Assembly: GCA_965207275.1 (NCBI GenBank) | Contig: CBDBMH010000002.1 | Span: 1,240,001 to 1,304,000 of the forward strand | Direction of reading: 5' to 3' | DNA length: 64,000 nt | Origin: Bin22 sp965207275 | GTDB lineage: Bacteria > Chloroflexota > Dehalococcoidia > Lucifugimonadales > UBA3495 | In this document: positions 24,978-34,503 of the stretch, in pieces | Layout: each line of letters begins with the position of its first letter | Numbering within the stretch: the stretch's first letter is position 1 | Notes under the pieces: model-generated | What the model saw: the letters and a program-made list of their open reading frames with translations, nothing else | Told to the model about the DNA's origin: nothing | Databases searched by the model: none | Made by a program: the position numbers and the translations under genes

Positions 24978-26153
24978 ATGGACGTACTACCTAACGAAGA
25001 AGAACAGATGGTAAAGAATTTGGCCAGGGAGTTTCTGGAAGCGGAATGCCCCCCCAGCTTGGCCAGAGAAATGGAGAAGGATGACCTGGGCTACCCCCCC
25101 GAGCTCTGGCGGCAGATGGCCGACCTGGGTTGGCTGAGCATCTCCCTTCCCGAACGGTACGGTGGGCAGGGTCTCCCGCTGACTTACCTGGGGCTCATTT
25201 GTGAAGAAGTGGGCCGGGCCATCGCTCCCGTCCCATTCCACTCCACTATGGTGGCTGCCCTGACCATCGCCGAAGCCGGAACTGACCTGCAGAAGCAGGA
25301 CTTGCTGCCCCGGGTGGGCAGCGGGAACCTGGTCTTGAGCTGGGCCTTTTCCGAGGAAAACCCCCGTTACCTCCCTGAGACCATTTGCTGCCAGGCTACG
25401 GAGGATGGCGACAGCTTCGTTCTGAACGGCACCAAGATGTTCGTGGATAACTTTGTCGCCGCCGAGAAGTGCCTGGTGGCCTGCCGCACCGGGACGGCCA
25501 CCGACGACAACGCCGGCATTTCACTGCTGCTGGTGGACGCCGGCAGCGACGGCGTGAGCCAGATTCCCCTGACCACTCTGGCCAAAGACAAACAGAGCAA
25601 GGTCACCTTCGACAACGTCCGAGTGCCCAGGTCCAACCTGGTTGGTGACCTCAATCGGGGCTGGCCCATTGCGCAGTCCATGCTTGACCGGGGCACTGCT
25701 CTCTTGTGCGCCCAGATGGTGGGCGCGGCCCGTAAGGACGCCGAGATGGGCATTGAGTACGCCAAGAACCGGGTGGCCTTTGGGCGGCCCATCGGCGCCT
25801 TCCAGTCCGTCCAGCACATGTGCGCCGACATGATCCTGTGGGTGGACGGCGGGCAACTGCTGACCTACGAGGCCCTGTGGAAGATGGACCAGGGCCTGCC
25901 GGCGGCCATGGAAGTTTCCCAGGCCAAGTCCTTCTGCAACGATAAATGCGAGGCCGTGGTCCGGACTTCCCAGGTGCTTCACGGCGGAATGGGTTTTATG
26001 ATGGAATTCGACCTGCACCTGTGGTACCGGAGGGTCACCGCCTGGACCATGCGCCTGGGCACCAGCTTTGAACACCGGGCCAGAATTGCCCGGGCATTGC
26101 TCGACCAACCTGGCCAGGTACGGCTGGGGATGAACCTGGAAGTGCCGGCCTGA
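24978..26153 (+). CDS. Acyl-CoA dehydrogenase, second of an adjacent pair
   Basis: 391 residues, same fold as its upstream neighbour but clearly diverged (MDVLPNEEEQMVKNLAREFLE). Features: LPERYGGQGLPLTYLGLICEE, WAFSEENPRYLPETICCQ in place of the usual T-E-P-x-A-G-S-D, GTKMFVDNFVAAEKCLVACR, VPRSNLVGDLNRGWPI and the C-terminal QVLHGGMGFMMEFDLHLWYRR. The degenerate substrate-binding signature fits the partner subunit of a heteromeric enzyme. 68 bases after the first dehydrogenase. Electrons would go to the fused ETF upstream. Confidence 0.92.
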   Translation: MDVLPNEEEQMVKNLAREFLEAECPPSLAREMEKDDLGYPPELWRQMADLGWLSISLPERYGGQGLPLTYLGLICEEVGRAIAPVPFHSTMVAALTIAEAGTDLQKQDLLPRVGSGNLVLSWAFSEENPRYLPETICCQATEDGDSFVLNGTKMFVDNFVAAEKCLVACRTGTATDDNAGISLLLVDAGSDGVSQIPLTTLAKDKQSKVTFDNVRVPRSNLVGDLNRGWPIAQSMLDRGTALLCAQMVGAARKDAEMGIEYAKNRVAFGRPIGAFQSVQHMCADMILWVDGGQLLTYEALWKMDQGLPAAMEVSQAKSFCNDKCEAVVRTSQVLHGGMGFMMEFDLHLWYRRVTAWTMRLGTSFEHRARIARALLDQPGQVRLGMNLEVPA

Positions 26154-26515
26154 TTTGGCGCAATAACCTTAAGGCAGTGTACCGGATTCAACAGGCTCGC
26201 GAGGCAGCCCTTTTTCGGCGGGGAAATATACGAGGCGGGGGCCCGCACCCGAAGGGGCCAGACCAGGCACGGCGCCTTGGAATTATTCCGGCAGCGGAGT
26301 ACCCACAGCTTGCGTGACGGCGGTGGCACCGCCTCTGCCGCATGGACCGTCGCGCCAGGTTTCTGGCTACTCCAGCGGCTAATCTGGAACGGTGGGCTGG
26401 TTTCCGGGAGGGAATAACCAGGACGTGAGACAGATCCTCGTAGCTGTCGGAATCCCGTCCTTCTTTGCGGTACCTGTAGCCCCCTTCTTATTGCAGTAAT
26501 AGTGAGGTGCTTGCT
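26154..26515. other. Intergenic region, no gene seen
   Basis: About 360 bases between the dehydrogenase pair and the LLM oxidoreductase. Short GC-rich inverted stretches occur around 26235-26265 and 26320-26335, but there is no T-run terminator, tRNA or convincing small gene. A GAGGTG Shine-Dalgarno lies at its right end. Confidence 0.5.
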
Positions 26516-27616
26516 ATGCACGTCGGACTGGTTATGGAATGTGACTACCGTCTGGGCGTAACCCAGGAAGAGGCTTTTGACGAGGCCTTTGCCATGGCGG
26601 ACGTGGCGGACGAATATGGCCTGGACGGTGTATGGCTGGCAGAGCGTCACTTTGCCGCCCCCCGCAGGCCCGGCGACCCCATGGGAGCGGGCATCCCGTC
26701 GGTGGTTTCCGTGCCCCTGGTTATGGCCAGCGCCATCGCCGGCAGGACGAAAAATGTGAGGATCGGCACGGGCGTTAGCGTCCTGCCCCTGTGCCATCCG
26801 GTCAGGCTGGCCGAAGAAGCGGCCACCGTGGACCAGGTGAGCCGAGGGCGCCTGGAGTTCGGCGTGGGTCGAAGCGGGTTCCCCCGCTCCTACGATGGAT
26901 ATGGAATTCCCTACGCGGAAAGCCGGGCGCGCTTTGCCGAAAACCTGGAAATTATCCTGAAGGCCTGGTCGGAGGACCGCTTCACCCACGAAGGGGAGTT
27001 CTACCAGATCAGCGACCTGTGTGTCCTGCCCAAGCCCTTTCAGAAACCCCATCCCCCGATCCGTATTGCCGCAACCACCAGGGACACTTTTCCTCAAGTT
27101 GGGCGAAGCGGCCACTCGGTCATTTTCGGGCTTCGTGGCTTCGACGTGAACGAAGTGGACGAACATATGCAAATGTTTCACGAGGGACGCGAGGAGGCAG
27201 GTCATCAGGGCAGGGGTGAGGTCTTCCTGCGGGTGCCCATTTACGTGGCGGAGACCGACGACCAGGGGCGGGGTGACCCGGAAGAGAGCACCATGCGGTC
27301 ATATCGGAGGCTGGGCGGCCTGTTCGGAACATCGGCAGGCCAGGCAGGCACAACCATGTCCGAAGAACGGCGGGAACGGGCGGAGCGCCTGGCCAACGTT
27401 ACCTATGACGATCTGCTGAAGGACCGACTGGCCTACGGCAGCCCGGACACCGTGGTTGAAAAGTTGATGCAACTGACCGAAAGGCTGGGCCTGGACGGCG
27501 TCATAATGGAGCCCAACGTGGGCGGCGGCCTGACGGTGGAGCAGGTGCTCAACTCGGTAAAGCTTTATGCCCAGGAAGTGGCGCCGCGACTGCGGGAGGC
27601 GGCCCAGGCGCCGTAG
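26516..27616 (+). CDS. LLM-class flavin-dependent oxidoreductase
   Basis: Luciferase-like monooxygenase fold using FMNH2 or F420. Features: MHVGLVMECDYRLGVTQEEA, ADEYGLDGVWLAERHFA, RTKNVRIGTGVSVLPLCHPVRLAEEAATVDQVS, GRLEFGVGRSGFP and FQKPHPPIRIAATTRDTFPQ (each a family segment, listed piecewise). The ATG at 26516 with GAGGTG six bases upstream gives 366 residues; the open frame starts at GTG 26507. Substrate unknown. A second paralogue lies at 35545-36582. Families of this type are expanded in SAR202 bacteria, where they are thought to attack recalcitrant organic matter. Confidence 0.9.
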   Translation: MHVGLVMECDYRLGVTQEEAFDEAFAMADVADEYGLDGVWLAERHFAAPRRPGDPMGAGIPSVVSVPLVMASAIAGRTKNVRIGTGVSVLPLCHPVRLAEEAATVDQVSRGRLEFGVGRSGFPRSYDGYGIPYAESRARFAENLEIILKAWSEDRFTHEGEFYQISDLCVLPKPFQKPHPPIRIAATTRDTFPQVGRSGHSVIFGLRGFDVNEVDEHMQMFHEGREEAGHQGRGEVFLRVPIYVAETDDQGRGDPEESTMRSYRRLGGLFGTSAGQAGTTMSEERRERAERLANVTYDDLLKDRLAYGSPDTVVEKLMQLTERLGLDGVIMEPNVGGGLTVEQVLNSVKLYAQEVAPRLREAAQAP

Positions 27617-27730
27617 ACGCTTCGCCAGGGTGGTTGAACGTTAAGATGGGCGGAGAAGAGACTCCGCCCATTGGCTTTTCAGACCAGGCCCCTGTTCTTG
27701 CGGAAAACGAGGGCATCGAAAAAACAGCCT

Positions 27731-28603
27731 TCAGTCCGCCTCCATTCCGTCAAAAAAATCGGGCGAAACGGAATCGCCATCTTCGACAAGGGGCCACCCT
27801 CGAATGTAATACTCCCGCCCCAGGATCATGTTGGCCGCCTCTCTTGGCACCCGGTCGTAGGGCCAGTCCGGAGCCACCTGGGTACGGTGACTGAGGATGC
27901 ATCCCATCTTGAGATCCATCTGGTCGGCAACGTTCATTTCCAGGTTGATGGTCTCCGGTGGCGCGCCGTCGTTGGCCCGGTTGGGGTCGGGCAAAGGGAA
28001 ATCGATGCCCTGGGCCCGCAGGGTCTGGGCCCATTCCATTCGAAAGCCCCTGGGACGCGCGCTGTAAAAGAGGCGCTGGGGAGCGTAGGGCCGCACCCCG
28101 TTAATGAAATGTTGGGGATAGGCCTCCGGATCGGCCGACCGCTTGAAGGCCTCGGTGGCGTGCCTGTGGATTGCAATATGGTCCGGGTGCCCGTACAGGC
28201 CATCCGGGTCAAAGGTAAGGACCACCTGGGGCCGGAACCGGCGCATTTCCTCCACCAGCCGTTCTATCACCACCTCTGCCGGCGCGTTTACGAATGCCTG
28301 GGGATGCTCGTTGGGGGGTGTGCCCGCCATCCCGGAGTCCCGGTAGTGGAGAACTATGTGATCCCTCACCCCCAGGATGCGCACCGCCCGGGCCAGCTCC
28401 GCCCGGCGCACCGACCCCAGCGTTTCCGGGGTGGCCGCGCCTTCCTGCCGGATTTCTCCCTCCTCGCCCAGGGTGGCGGTAATCAGGCGAATCTCCACTC
28501 CCCGGGCCGCGTGAGTTGCCAGGGCGCCGCCAACGGGAAAGGCTTCGTCGTCAGGATGGGCAAAGCAGGCCAGCAGCCGGTGACCGGGCATAGTGGGGCG
28601 CAC
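27731..28603 (-). CDS. PIG-L family N-acetyl deacetylase
   Basis: Zinc-dependent LmbE/PIG-L fold that removes acetyl groups from GlcNAc-type substrates (as in mycothiol or bacillithiol synthesis or glycan processing). The zinc motif AHPDDEAFPVGG is at about residues 15-26, and GHPDHIAIHRHATEAF carries the third ligand. 290 residues. Convergent with the LLM gene, about 115 bases apart, and isolated on its strand, so its substrate cannot be told from context. Confidence 0.9.
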   Translation of the reverse strand: MRPTMPGHRLLACFAHPDDEAFPVGGALATHAARGVEIRLITATLGEEGEIRQEGAATPETLGSVRRAELARAVRILGVRDHIVLHYRDSGMAGTPPNEHPQAFVNAPAEVVIERLVEEMRRFRPQVVLTFDPDGLYGHPDHIAIHRHATEAFKRSADPEAYPQHFINGVRPYAPQRLFYSARPRGFRMEWAQTLRAQGIDFPLPDPNRANDGAPPETINLEMNVADQMDLKMGCILSHRTQVAPDWPYDRVPREAANMILGREYYIRGWPLVEDGDSVSPDFFDGMEAD

Positions 28604-29064
28604 CTCATCTGGATAGTGGATATTTACTGTGCCATGAACAGCGCTATTCTACCAAAGGGAGACCAAGGAGGGACAGGGAGCGCAAGTCAAGGGCAAGGTT
28701 CCGCTTCAAGTGGTTTTGTGGGTGGACGAGGGCAGCCATCCGCCTGAGGCGGACCCATACATACTCATCAAGCCAAACTTCCTGAATTGGAACGCAAATC
28801 CCGTACTCCGGTCTAACAAATTTGCCCTGCCCTGCCGACATTTGATTCAAAGCAATCATTTATGGGATTTTGCCCAGTAATGATTTGCCTGGACCGAGGA
28901 ATAATCTTGCCCGCAACAGACGAGGCAGGAGGACATATTCTCACCGTGAAGTCCATTCCTCTACCGAAAAGAGACATCCTGCGAATTAAGGCCGGATTGC
29001 GCTGATACGGATTTGCAAAGATAATTGGACCAGTGTGTGTACTTCTGTCATGGGAGGCGCTTCA
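28604..29064. other. AT-richer intergenic region, no gene seen
   Basis: About 460 bases between the divergent PIG-L and VOC genes, visibly richer in A/T than its surroundings around 28780-29030. A 71-codon minus-strand frame at 28644-28859 has no recognisable domain and no good ribosome site, so I do not call it. The right end holds GGGAGG before the VOC start. The region probably carries both divergent promoters. Confidence 0.5.
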
Positions 29065-29595
29065 ATGTCCAAGATAAGCATGATCCACCACATCAACATC
29101 CAGATCACCGACCGGGAGCGGACGCGGGAGTGGTATGAGCGGGTCCTGGGGGCCCAATTTCTCGACCGCGGCCCGGCTCTGAACCGCCGCCAGCTTCAGC
29201 TCAGGCTGGGGACGGGTGAAATTCACACCTCCGACACCGATAGGCCGGTAAAGGTGGACCGGGTCCACTTCGCCATCGAGGTGGAGGACTTCGATGAAAT
29301 GCTGGTCCACCTGGACGAACAAGGCGTTCCCTACACCCGGACGGCCGGCGGTTCATTTACCGGCGCCGGAGGAAATGATCCCCGGCAGGGAGTCAGGGAA
29401 GACACCGGCGAGCGATACACCTATATCAGTGACCCGGACGACAACCTGATAGAACTGGTGTACCATCCTCGGGGCCTGGAGAGTTCCTCCGGCGAATCCA
29501 TCGACCTGACCCACGATGACGCTAATGTCCGCTGGAGGCAGATAGAGGGGTTCGTTGAAGCCGCTTACTCTGAGGAGCGGGCGCCGGTCGGCTAG
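29065..29595 (+). CDS. VOC (glyoxalase/dioxygenase-fold) protein
   Basis: Vicinal-oxygen-chelate superfamily protein, 176 residues from ATG 29065 (GGGAGG upstream; the frame is open from 29035). Paired beta-alpha-beta-beta-beta modules: ISMIHHINIQITDRERTREWYERVLG, VDRVHFAIEVEDFDEMLVHL and the end YISDPDDNLIELVYHP, where His and Glu metal ligands are seen. The fold covers glyoxalases, extradiol dioxygenases and resistance proteins; the specific reaction is unknown. Next gene is a dienelactone-hydrolase-like protein, hinting at degradation of a ring compound. Confidence 0.87.
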   Translation: MSKISMIHHINIQITDRERTREWYERVLGAQFLDRGPALNRRQLQLRLGTGEIHTSDTDRPVKVDRVHFAIEVEDFDEMLVHLDEQGVPYTRTAGGSFTGAGGNDPRQGVREDTGERYTYISDPDDNLIELVYHPRGLESSSGESIDLTHDDANVRWRQIEGFVEAAYSEERAPVG

Positions 29596-29676
29596 TCCCG
29601 AGCCGGCATTCCCGGCTCTTGACTTGGGCCCCAAACCGTTACAAGCTAGGGGCATCTTCTCCAAAGGAGTTTGCAA

Positions 29677-30435
29677 ATGGCCTATACCACTGACATGTAT
29701 GAGGGCATGATTGCCGAAACGACCACCATACAGGGCCACAACGGGGACACCATTGGCGCCTATGTCGCCAAGCCCCTGGGGGCCGGCCCCTTCCCGGGCA
29801 TGGTGCTGATTCACCATGCGCCCGGTTGGGATGAGTTCTACCGCGAAACGGCCCGACGCTTCGCTCACCACGGCTACCTGACCATTTCCCCCAACCTGTA
29901 CCATCGAAACGGCCACGGCGACCCCGTGGCGATTGCCGGCCAGGTACGCGAGTCCGGGGGCATTCCCGACGACCAGGCCCTGGGAGACGTCGGGGCGGCC
30001 ATGCGCTTCCTGCGCACCCTGCCCAACCTCAACGGAAAAGTGGGCGTTTTCGGCACCTGCTCCGGTGGCCGTCTGACCTTCCTTACCGCCTGCCGTGTCG
30101 ATGGCTTCGACGCAGCCATAGACTGCTGGGGCGGCCGCGTGGTGGCCTCCGGGGACGACCTTACCGCCAACCAGCCGGTGGCGCCCATCGACTATACCGC
30201 CGACCTTTCCTGCCCGCTGCTGGGACTGTTTGGAAACGACGACCAGGCCCCCACCGCGGAACAGGTTAACCAGCACGAAGAAGAACTGAAACGACACAAC
30301 AAGAGCTATGAGTTCCACCGCTATGACGGCGCTGGGCACGGTTTCTTCTACTACGACCGGGCCATGTACCGCCAGGAGCAGGCCGTGGATGGCTGGAGCA
30401 AGATCTGGCCCTTCCTGGAAAAGCACCTGGGCTAA
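29677..30435 (+). CDS. Dienelactone hydrolase family protein
   Basis: Alpha/beta hydrolase of the DLH class, about 252 residues from ATG 29677, with AAAGGAG upstream. The Cys nucleophile lies in FGTCSGGRLTF (about Cys128), the acid in LFGNDDQAPTAEQ and the His in DGAGHGFFYYDR. Oxyanion region MVLIHHAPGWDEFYRE. Family members open dienelactones from aromatic ring cleavage, but many have other esterase roles. Lies between VOC and hyuA genes on the same strand. Confidence 0.92.
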   Translation: MAYTTDMYEGMIAETTTIQGHNGDTIGAYVAKPLGAGPFPGMVLIHHAPGWDEFYRETARRFAHHGYLTISPNLYHRNGHGDPVAIAGQVRESGGIPDDQALGDVGAAMRFLRTLPNLNGKVGVFGTCSGGRLTFLTACRVDGFDAAIDCWGGRVVASGDDLTANQPVAPIDYTADLSCPLLGLFGNDDQAPTAEQVNQHEEELKRHNKSYEFHRYDGAGHGFFYYDRAMYRQEQAVDGWSKIWPFLEKHLG

Positions 30436-30509
30436 CGTCGTTTCCCATCTCCCGAACCGCCGTCGCCGACGAGTCTGCGGCGACGGCCGACCAAGTATGG
30501 CTGCAAACT

Positions 30510-32564
30510 ATGGGTGAATATGCCGTGGCAATCGACGTTGGTGGGACCTTCACTGACGTTGTCCTGTTGAACCTGTCCACCGGCAATCTTCGACTGCTGA
30601 AAACCCCTTCCACTCCCGACGACCCATCCCGTGGATTCGTCGCCGGCTTGACCCGCATACTCAGCGAGAATGGAGTTGCCTGCTCCCAGGTGCGCCGGGT
30701 ATTTCACGGCACCACCATTGCCACCAATGCCATTTTGGAGGGAAAGGGCACTCCCGTTGGCGTCCTGGTCTCCGAGGGCTTCAAGTACGTGCTGGAAATC
30801 GGACGGCACAGCATGGCCCGCATGGCCAACCCCTATGTCTGGGTTAAACCGGAAAGGCCGGTGCCGCCGGAGCGGGTCTTGGAAGTCCCGGTACGCATCG
30901 CCTTTGACGGGACCATAATTGCCGATCTGGACGAGGAAGCCGTCCGAAGGGCGGCGGCCCACTTTCGTGACCAGGGGATAGAATCTATTGCCGTCTCCTT
31001 TACCCACTCTTACGCAAATCCCGCCAGCGAACACCGAGCCCGGGAGTTGGTAATGGAGACTTTCAAGGATGCCTACCTTTCTCTGTCCTCCGAAGTGCTG
31101 CCCGTTTTTCGGGAGTACGAGCGGACCATTACCACCGTCCTTAACTCCTACGTCATGCCCCGGGTTAGCGGCTACATCGATAACCTGGACCGGGACCTGC
31201 GGGAGATGGGCATCGAAGCTCCCCTGCTGATTATGAAGTCCAACGGCGGCGTCATTGGCGCGGAAACCGCTATCCGGCAGCCGGTGTACACCGCTCTTTC
31301 CGGTCCGGCGGCTGGCGTAATGGGCGCGGTCGTCGTGTCCGAATACGCTGGGGTTGAAGATTGCATTTCTTTCGATATGGGCGGTACCAGCACCGACGTG
31401 TCCCTGGTCAACGGGGGCGCGCCCACCGTCACCCTTAAAGGCCAACTTGGAGACTGGCCGGTGCAGCTTCCGATGCTGGACATCGCGACCATCGGGGCCG
31501 GGGGCGGTAGTGTGGCGTACCTGTCCGCTGCCGGCAACTTGAACGTGGGGCCCCGCAGCGCCGGGGCCGTGCCTGGACCCGTCTGCTACGGCCTCGGCGG
31601 GGTTGATCCCACGGTAACCGACGCCAATCTGGTGCTGGGCCGCATCGGCGACGCCATCGCCGGCGGCGCCCTTACCCTGGACGTTGAGGCGGCCCGTGCA
31701 GCCATCCAGGAGAGGATTGCCGCGCCCCTCGGCCTGGACCTGAACCGCGCCGCCAGCGGAATTCTGCAAATAGTTAATTACAACATGATGGGCGCTATCC
31801 GGAATGTCAGCGTGGAGCGTGGCTACGATCCCCGCCGGTTCGCCCTGGTCGCCTTCGGCGGAGCCGGCCCCATGCACGCCGTCAGCGTAGCCTGCCTTTT
31901 GGACATGAGCACAGTTATAGCGCCGCCCAACCCAGGCGTTTTGTCGGCCTACGGGCTGTTGGTTACCGACTTCAAGAACGACTACGCCAGGACCTCCTTG
32001 CAGAAGCCACCGGACTATGACCTGGCCGATATGGAGGACACCTACCGGCGACTGGAGGAGGAGGCCGTTGGCTGGCTTGATTCCGAGGACGTTCCACCTG
32101 ACCGGCGGCAGTTGACGCGTTCGGCCGACCTTCGCTACGCCCACCAGGGTTCGGAGGTTACGGTGGAGTTGTCGGGCAGGTCGGTGGATTCCGTTGTCCT
32201 GGAGGCGGCATTCCAGCGTTTCCACCAGGAACATCACCGGCTCTTCGGATTTCACCTGAACCAGCCCGTGGAGGTTGTGACGCTGCGCGTTACCGCCCGG
32301 GGGGAAGCGGAGGCGGTGGCAATGGCCCCGATTCCTGGCGAAGCCATGGATCCTGCCAAAGCACTGGTAGGCCAGCGTTCCGTCTATTTCGATGAATCAG
32401 CAGGTCTCTTGTCCTGTCCCATTTACGACCGGGCCTTGCTGGCGCCGGGTTCAACAATTATTGGTCCGGCCATTCTGGAAAACCTGGACTCCACTGTCAT
32501 CGTCGAACCGTCCTGGCGCGCCCGCGTTGACGATTACGGCAACTGTATTATTCGGCCCGTTTAG
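30510..32564 (+). CDS. hyuA: Hydantoinase/oxoprolinase subunit A
   Basis: ATP-dependent amidohydrolase alpha subunit of the HyuA/5-oxoprolinase/acetone carboxylase superfamily, 684 residues. Actin-like ATPase motifs: AIDVGGTFTDVVLLN at the N-terminus, FHGTTIATNAILEGKG, and SFDMGGTSTDVSLVNGG with the second phosphate loop; the C-terminal region has AFGGAGPMHAV. Acts with HyuB, encoded 32 bases downstream, to open hydantoin-like or pyrrolidone rings. Exact substrate unknown. Confidence 0.93.
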   Translation: MGEYAVAIDVGGTFTDVVLLNLSTGNLRLLKTPSTPDDPSRGFVAGLTRILSENGVACSQVRRVFHGTTIATNAILEGKGTPVGVLVSEGFKYVLEIGRHSMARMANPYVWVKPERPVPPERVLEVPVRIAFDGTIIADLDEEAVRRAAAHFRDQGIESIAVSFTHSYANPASEHRARELVMETFKDAYLSLSSEVLPVFREYERTITTVLNSYVMPRVSGYIDNLDRDLREMGIEAPLLIMKSNGGVIGAETAIRQPVYTALSGPAAGVMGAVVVSEYAGVEDCISFDMGGTSTDVSLVNGGAPTVTLKGQLGDWPVQLPMLDIATIGAGGGSVAYLSAAGNLNVGPRSAGAVPGPVCYGLGGVDPTVTDANLVLGRIGDAIAGGALTLDVEAARAAIQERIAAPLGLDLNRAASGILQIVNYNMMGAIRNVSVERGYDPRRFALVAFGGAGPMHAVSVACLLDMSTVIAPPNPGVLSAYGLLVTDFKNDYARTSLQKPPDYDLADMEDTYRRLEEEAVGWLDSEDVPPDRRQLTRSADLRYAHQGSEVTVELSGRSVDSVVLEAAFQRFHQEHHRLFGFHLNQPVEVVTLRVTARGEAEAVAMAPIPGEAMDPAKALVGQRSVYFDESAGLLSCPIYDRALLAPGSTIIGPAILENLDSTVIVEPSWRARVDDYGNCIIRPV

Positions 32565-32596
32565 CAAGGCCCGTTCATCAAGGGAGGAACAGCGGC

Positions 32597-34447
32597 ATGG
32601 CAGCCAGCCCGGTGAGAAAACAGGAAAGTGTCCGGCAGGACTCCGTCGACCCCATAACTCTGCAGCTTATTCGCGGCTCCCTTCGTTCGGCGCGACTGGA
32701 GTGCGAGCTTCTGATCGAGCGGACGGCCATGTCCGCCTTCATCCGGGAAAAGAAGGACTACACCGTAAGTTTCCTGGACCAGAAGGGCGAGGAAATTTAC
32801 GGCGAGACCATGGGCAGCGACATCATGGGCTGCGTGTGGGATCACTACCCCCCGGAAAACATGCACCCCGGCGACGTTTACTGGTACAACGATCCTTACC
32901 TGTCGCGAGGCAGCATCACCCATACGCCCGACATGGTATTCATTGCCCCCGTTTTCTACGAGGAGGAACTGGTGGCCTACTGCCATTCCTTCGCTCACTT
33001 CTGGGACCTGGGCGGCTCTCGTCCTGGGAGCATCGGTCCGGCCAACACCGAAATCTTCCACGATGGCACGCTGGTTCCGCCCATCAGAATTGTGGACCAG
33101 GGCCGGCTGAACGATGAAGCATACCGCATCATCCTTCGAAACTCCCGCTACCCGGATCTGCTGGAGGGGGACACCCGGGCCCTGATGGCCGCAACCCTGC
33201 GGGCTGAGGAGCGGCTGTTGGAAATATTCCGCCGCTTTGGCCGGGAGACTACCCTGGCCTCCATTATCCTGGATCAGCAGGAAACAGCCGATTTTATTCG
33301 CCGCAAAACGCTGGAACGGATACCTCAAGGCAGTTATGAAACCCGCGATTACCTGGATAATGACGGTGTGGGCAATGAATGGCATTCCTTCCACCTGGAA
33401 CTGACCAGGACGGGCGACGAGATTACCCTGGACGCAACCGGGAGCGATGACCAGGCGCCGGGCTCCATAAACTTCATCTCCAGCGAAGGAGCGGTGGCCG
33501 CCTATTTCGGCCAGCACTTTCACCAGTACGACCCGTCATTGACCGCCAATCAGGGCCTGCTGGCCGCGGCAGACAGTGTGAAGTTGCGCCCCGGCAGCCT
33601 TCTTCTACCCCAATGGCCGGCGGCCCTGGGCTGCCGGGCCCACACCTTCACCAAGCTGAAGAACGCCGTGCGCGCCGTGGTGGCCCGGGCCAGTGGCGGC
33701 GATACGATGGCGGCCATGGCGGTCTATGTCATTGCCTACTGGCGGATGAAGGACGCGGAAACCGGGGAGTGGTTGCTCTGTACCGATGGCATTGCGGTTG
33801 GGCACGGCGCCCGGCCCCAGGCCGACGGAATCGATGCCGTTTACAGCCGTCACAACGAGAACTACCCGGCCGAATTCATGGACATGGAGTATCCGCTTCG
33901 CATGGAGCGGTACGCCATCAACCCCGACTCCGGCGGCCCCGGCAAATACCGGGGCGGCTGCGGCATCATCCGCGACGTGCGCATTTTGGCTCCGGAAGGC
34001 ACCTTCGGTCTGCGGGTGGAGAACAACCGCTTCCCTGCGTGGGGCGTGGCCGGCGGCAAGTCCGGTGGCACTTCGCGAGTGGTACTTAACCAGGGCTGCG
34101 AAAACGAGCAGGAAATCCGGCCTTTCTCCGACGACAACCTCTGGTACGCCGGAGATATGGTGCGGATCTATACTGCCGGAGGAGGCGGTTGGGGGGACCC
34201 CCTGGAGCGGGAAATCAAGCTGGTGGAGGGCGACGTGCGGGGCGGCTTCGTCTCCGTGGCTGCGGCCCGTTCCGAGTACGGGGTGGTCATCAACCCTGAT
34301 ACGCTGAAGGCCGACACATCGGGCACCCAGGCTTTTCGGAAAGACTTACGCCAGGTGCGGGAGCAGCCTAAACTCTTCCACCGCTTCATCTACTTTGACG
34401 ACGAGGAAGAGGAACGCAGGTGGGTCGAGCGCCACATGCCTCGCTAG
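32597..34447 (+). CDS. hyuB: Hydantoinase/oxoprolinase subunit B
   Basis: Partner of HyuA; 616 residues. Family segments: DPITLQLIRGSLRSARLECE, MHPGDVYWYNDPYLSRGSITHTPDM (in pieces), HSFAHFWDLGGSRPGS, DATGSDDQAPGSIN, and the glycine-rich C-terminus FRGGCGI-type (KYRGGCGIIRDV) with YTAGGGGWGDPLERE. GGGAGGAACAGCGGC precedes the ATG. Together with HyuA it forms the ATP-dependent ring-opening enzyme. Confidence 0.93.
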   Translation: MAASPVRKQESVRQDSVDPITLQLIRGSLRSARLECELLIERTAMSAFIREKKDYTVSFLDQKGEEIYGETMGSDIMGCVWDHYPPENMHPGDVYWYNDPYLSRGSITHTPDMVFIAPVFYEEELVAYCHSFAHFWDLGGSRPGSIGPANTEIFHDGTLVPPIRIVDQGRLNDEAYRIILRNSRYPDLLEGDTRALMAATLRAEERLLEIFRRFGRETTLASIILDQQETADFIRRKTLERIPQGSYETRDYLDNDGVGNEWHSFHLELTRTGDEITLDATGSDDQAPGSINFISSEGAVAAYFGQHFHQYDPSLTANQGLLAAADSVKLRPGSLLLPQWPAALGCRAHTFTKLKNAVRAVVARASGGDTMAAMAVYVIAYWRMKDAETGEWLLCTDGIAVGHGARPQADGIDAVYSRHNENYPAEFMDMEYPLRMERYAINPDSGGPGKYRGGCGIIRDVRILAPEGTFGLRVENNRFPAWGVAGGKSGGTSRVVLNQGCENEQEIRPFSDDNLWYAGDMVRIYTAGGGGWGDPLEREIKLVEGDVRGGFVSVAAARSEYGVVINPDTLKADTSGTQAFRKDLRQVREQPKLFHRFIYFDDEEEERRWVERHMPR

Positions 34448-34503
34448 AGTTCCCGGCCCCTTGAAGCGAGTTGTGACAAGTCCGGGATGAGCAATTGGAA
34501 GCT

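Noticed and set aside
30432..32255. A 607-codon minus-strand frame opposite hyuA
   Set aside because: Antisense shadow of a gene with clear ATPase motifs; product lacks any family feature.
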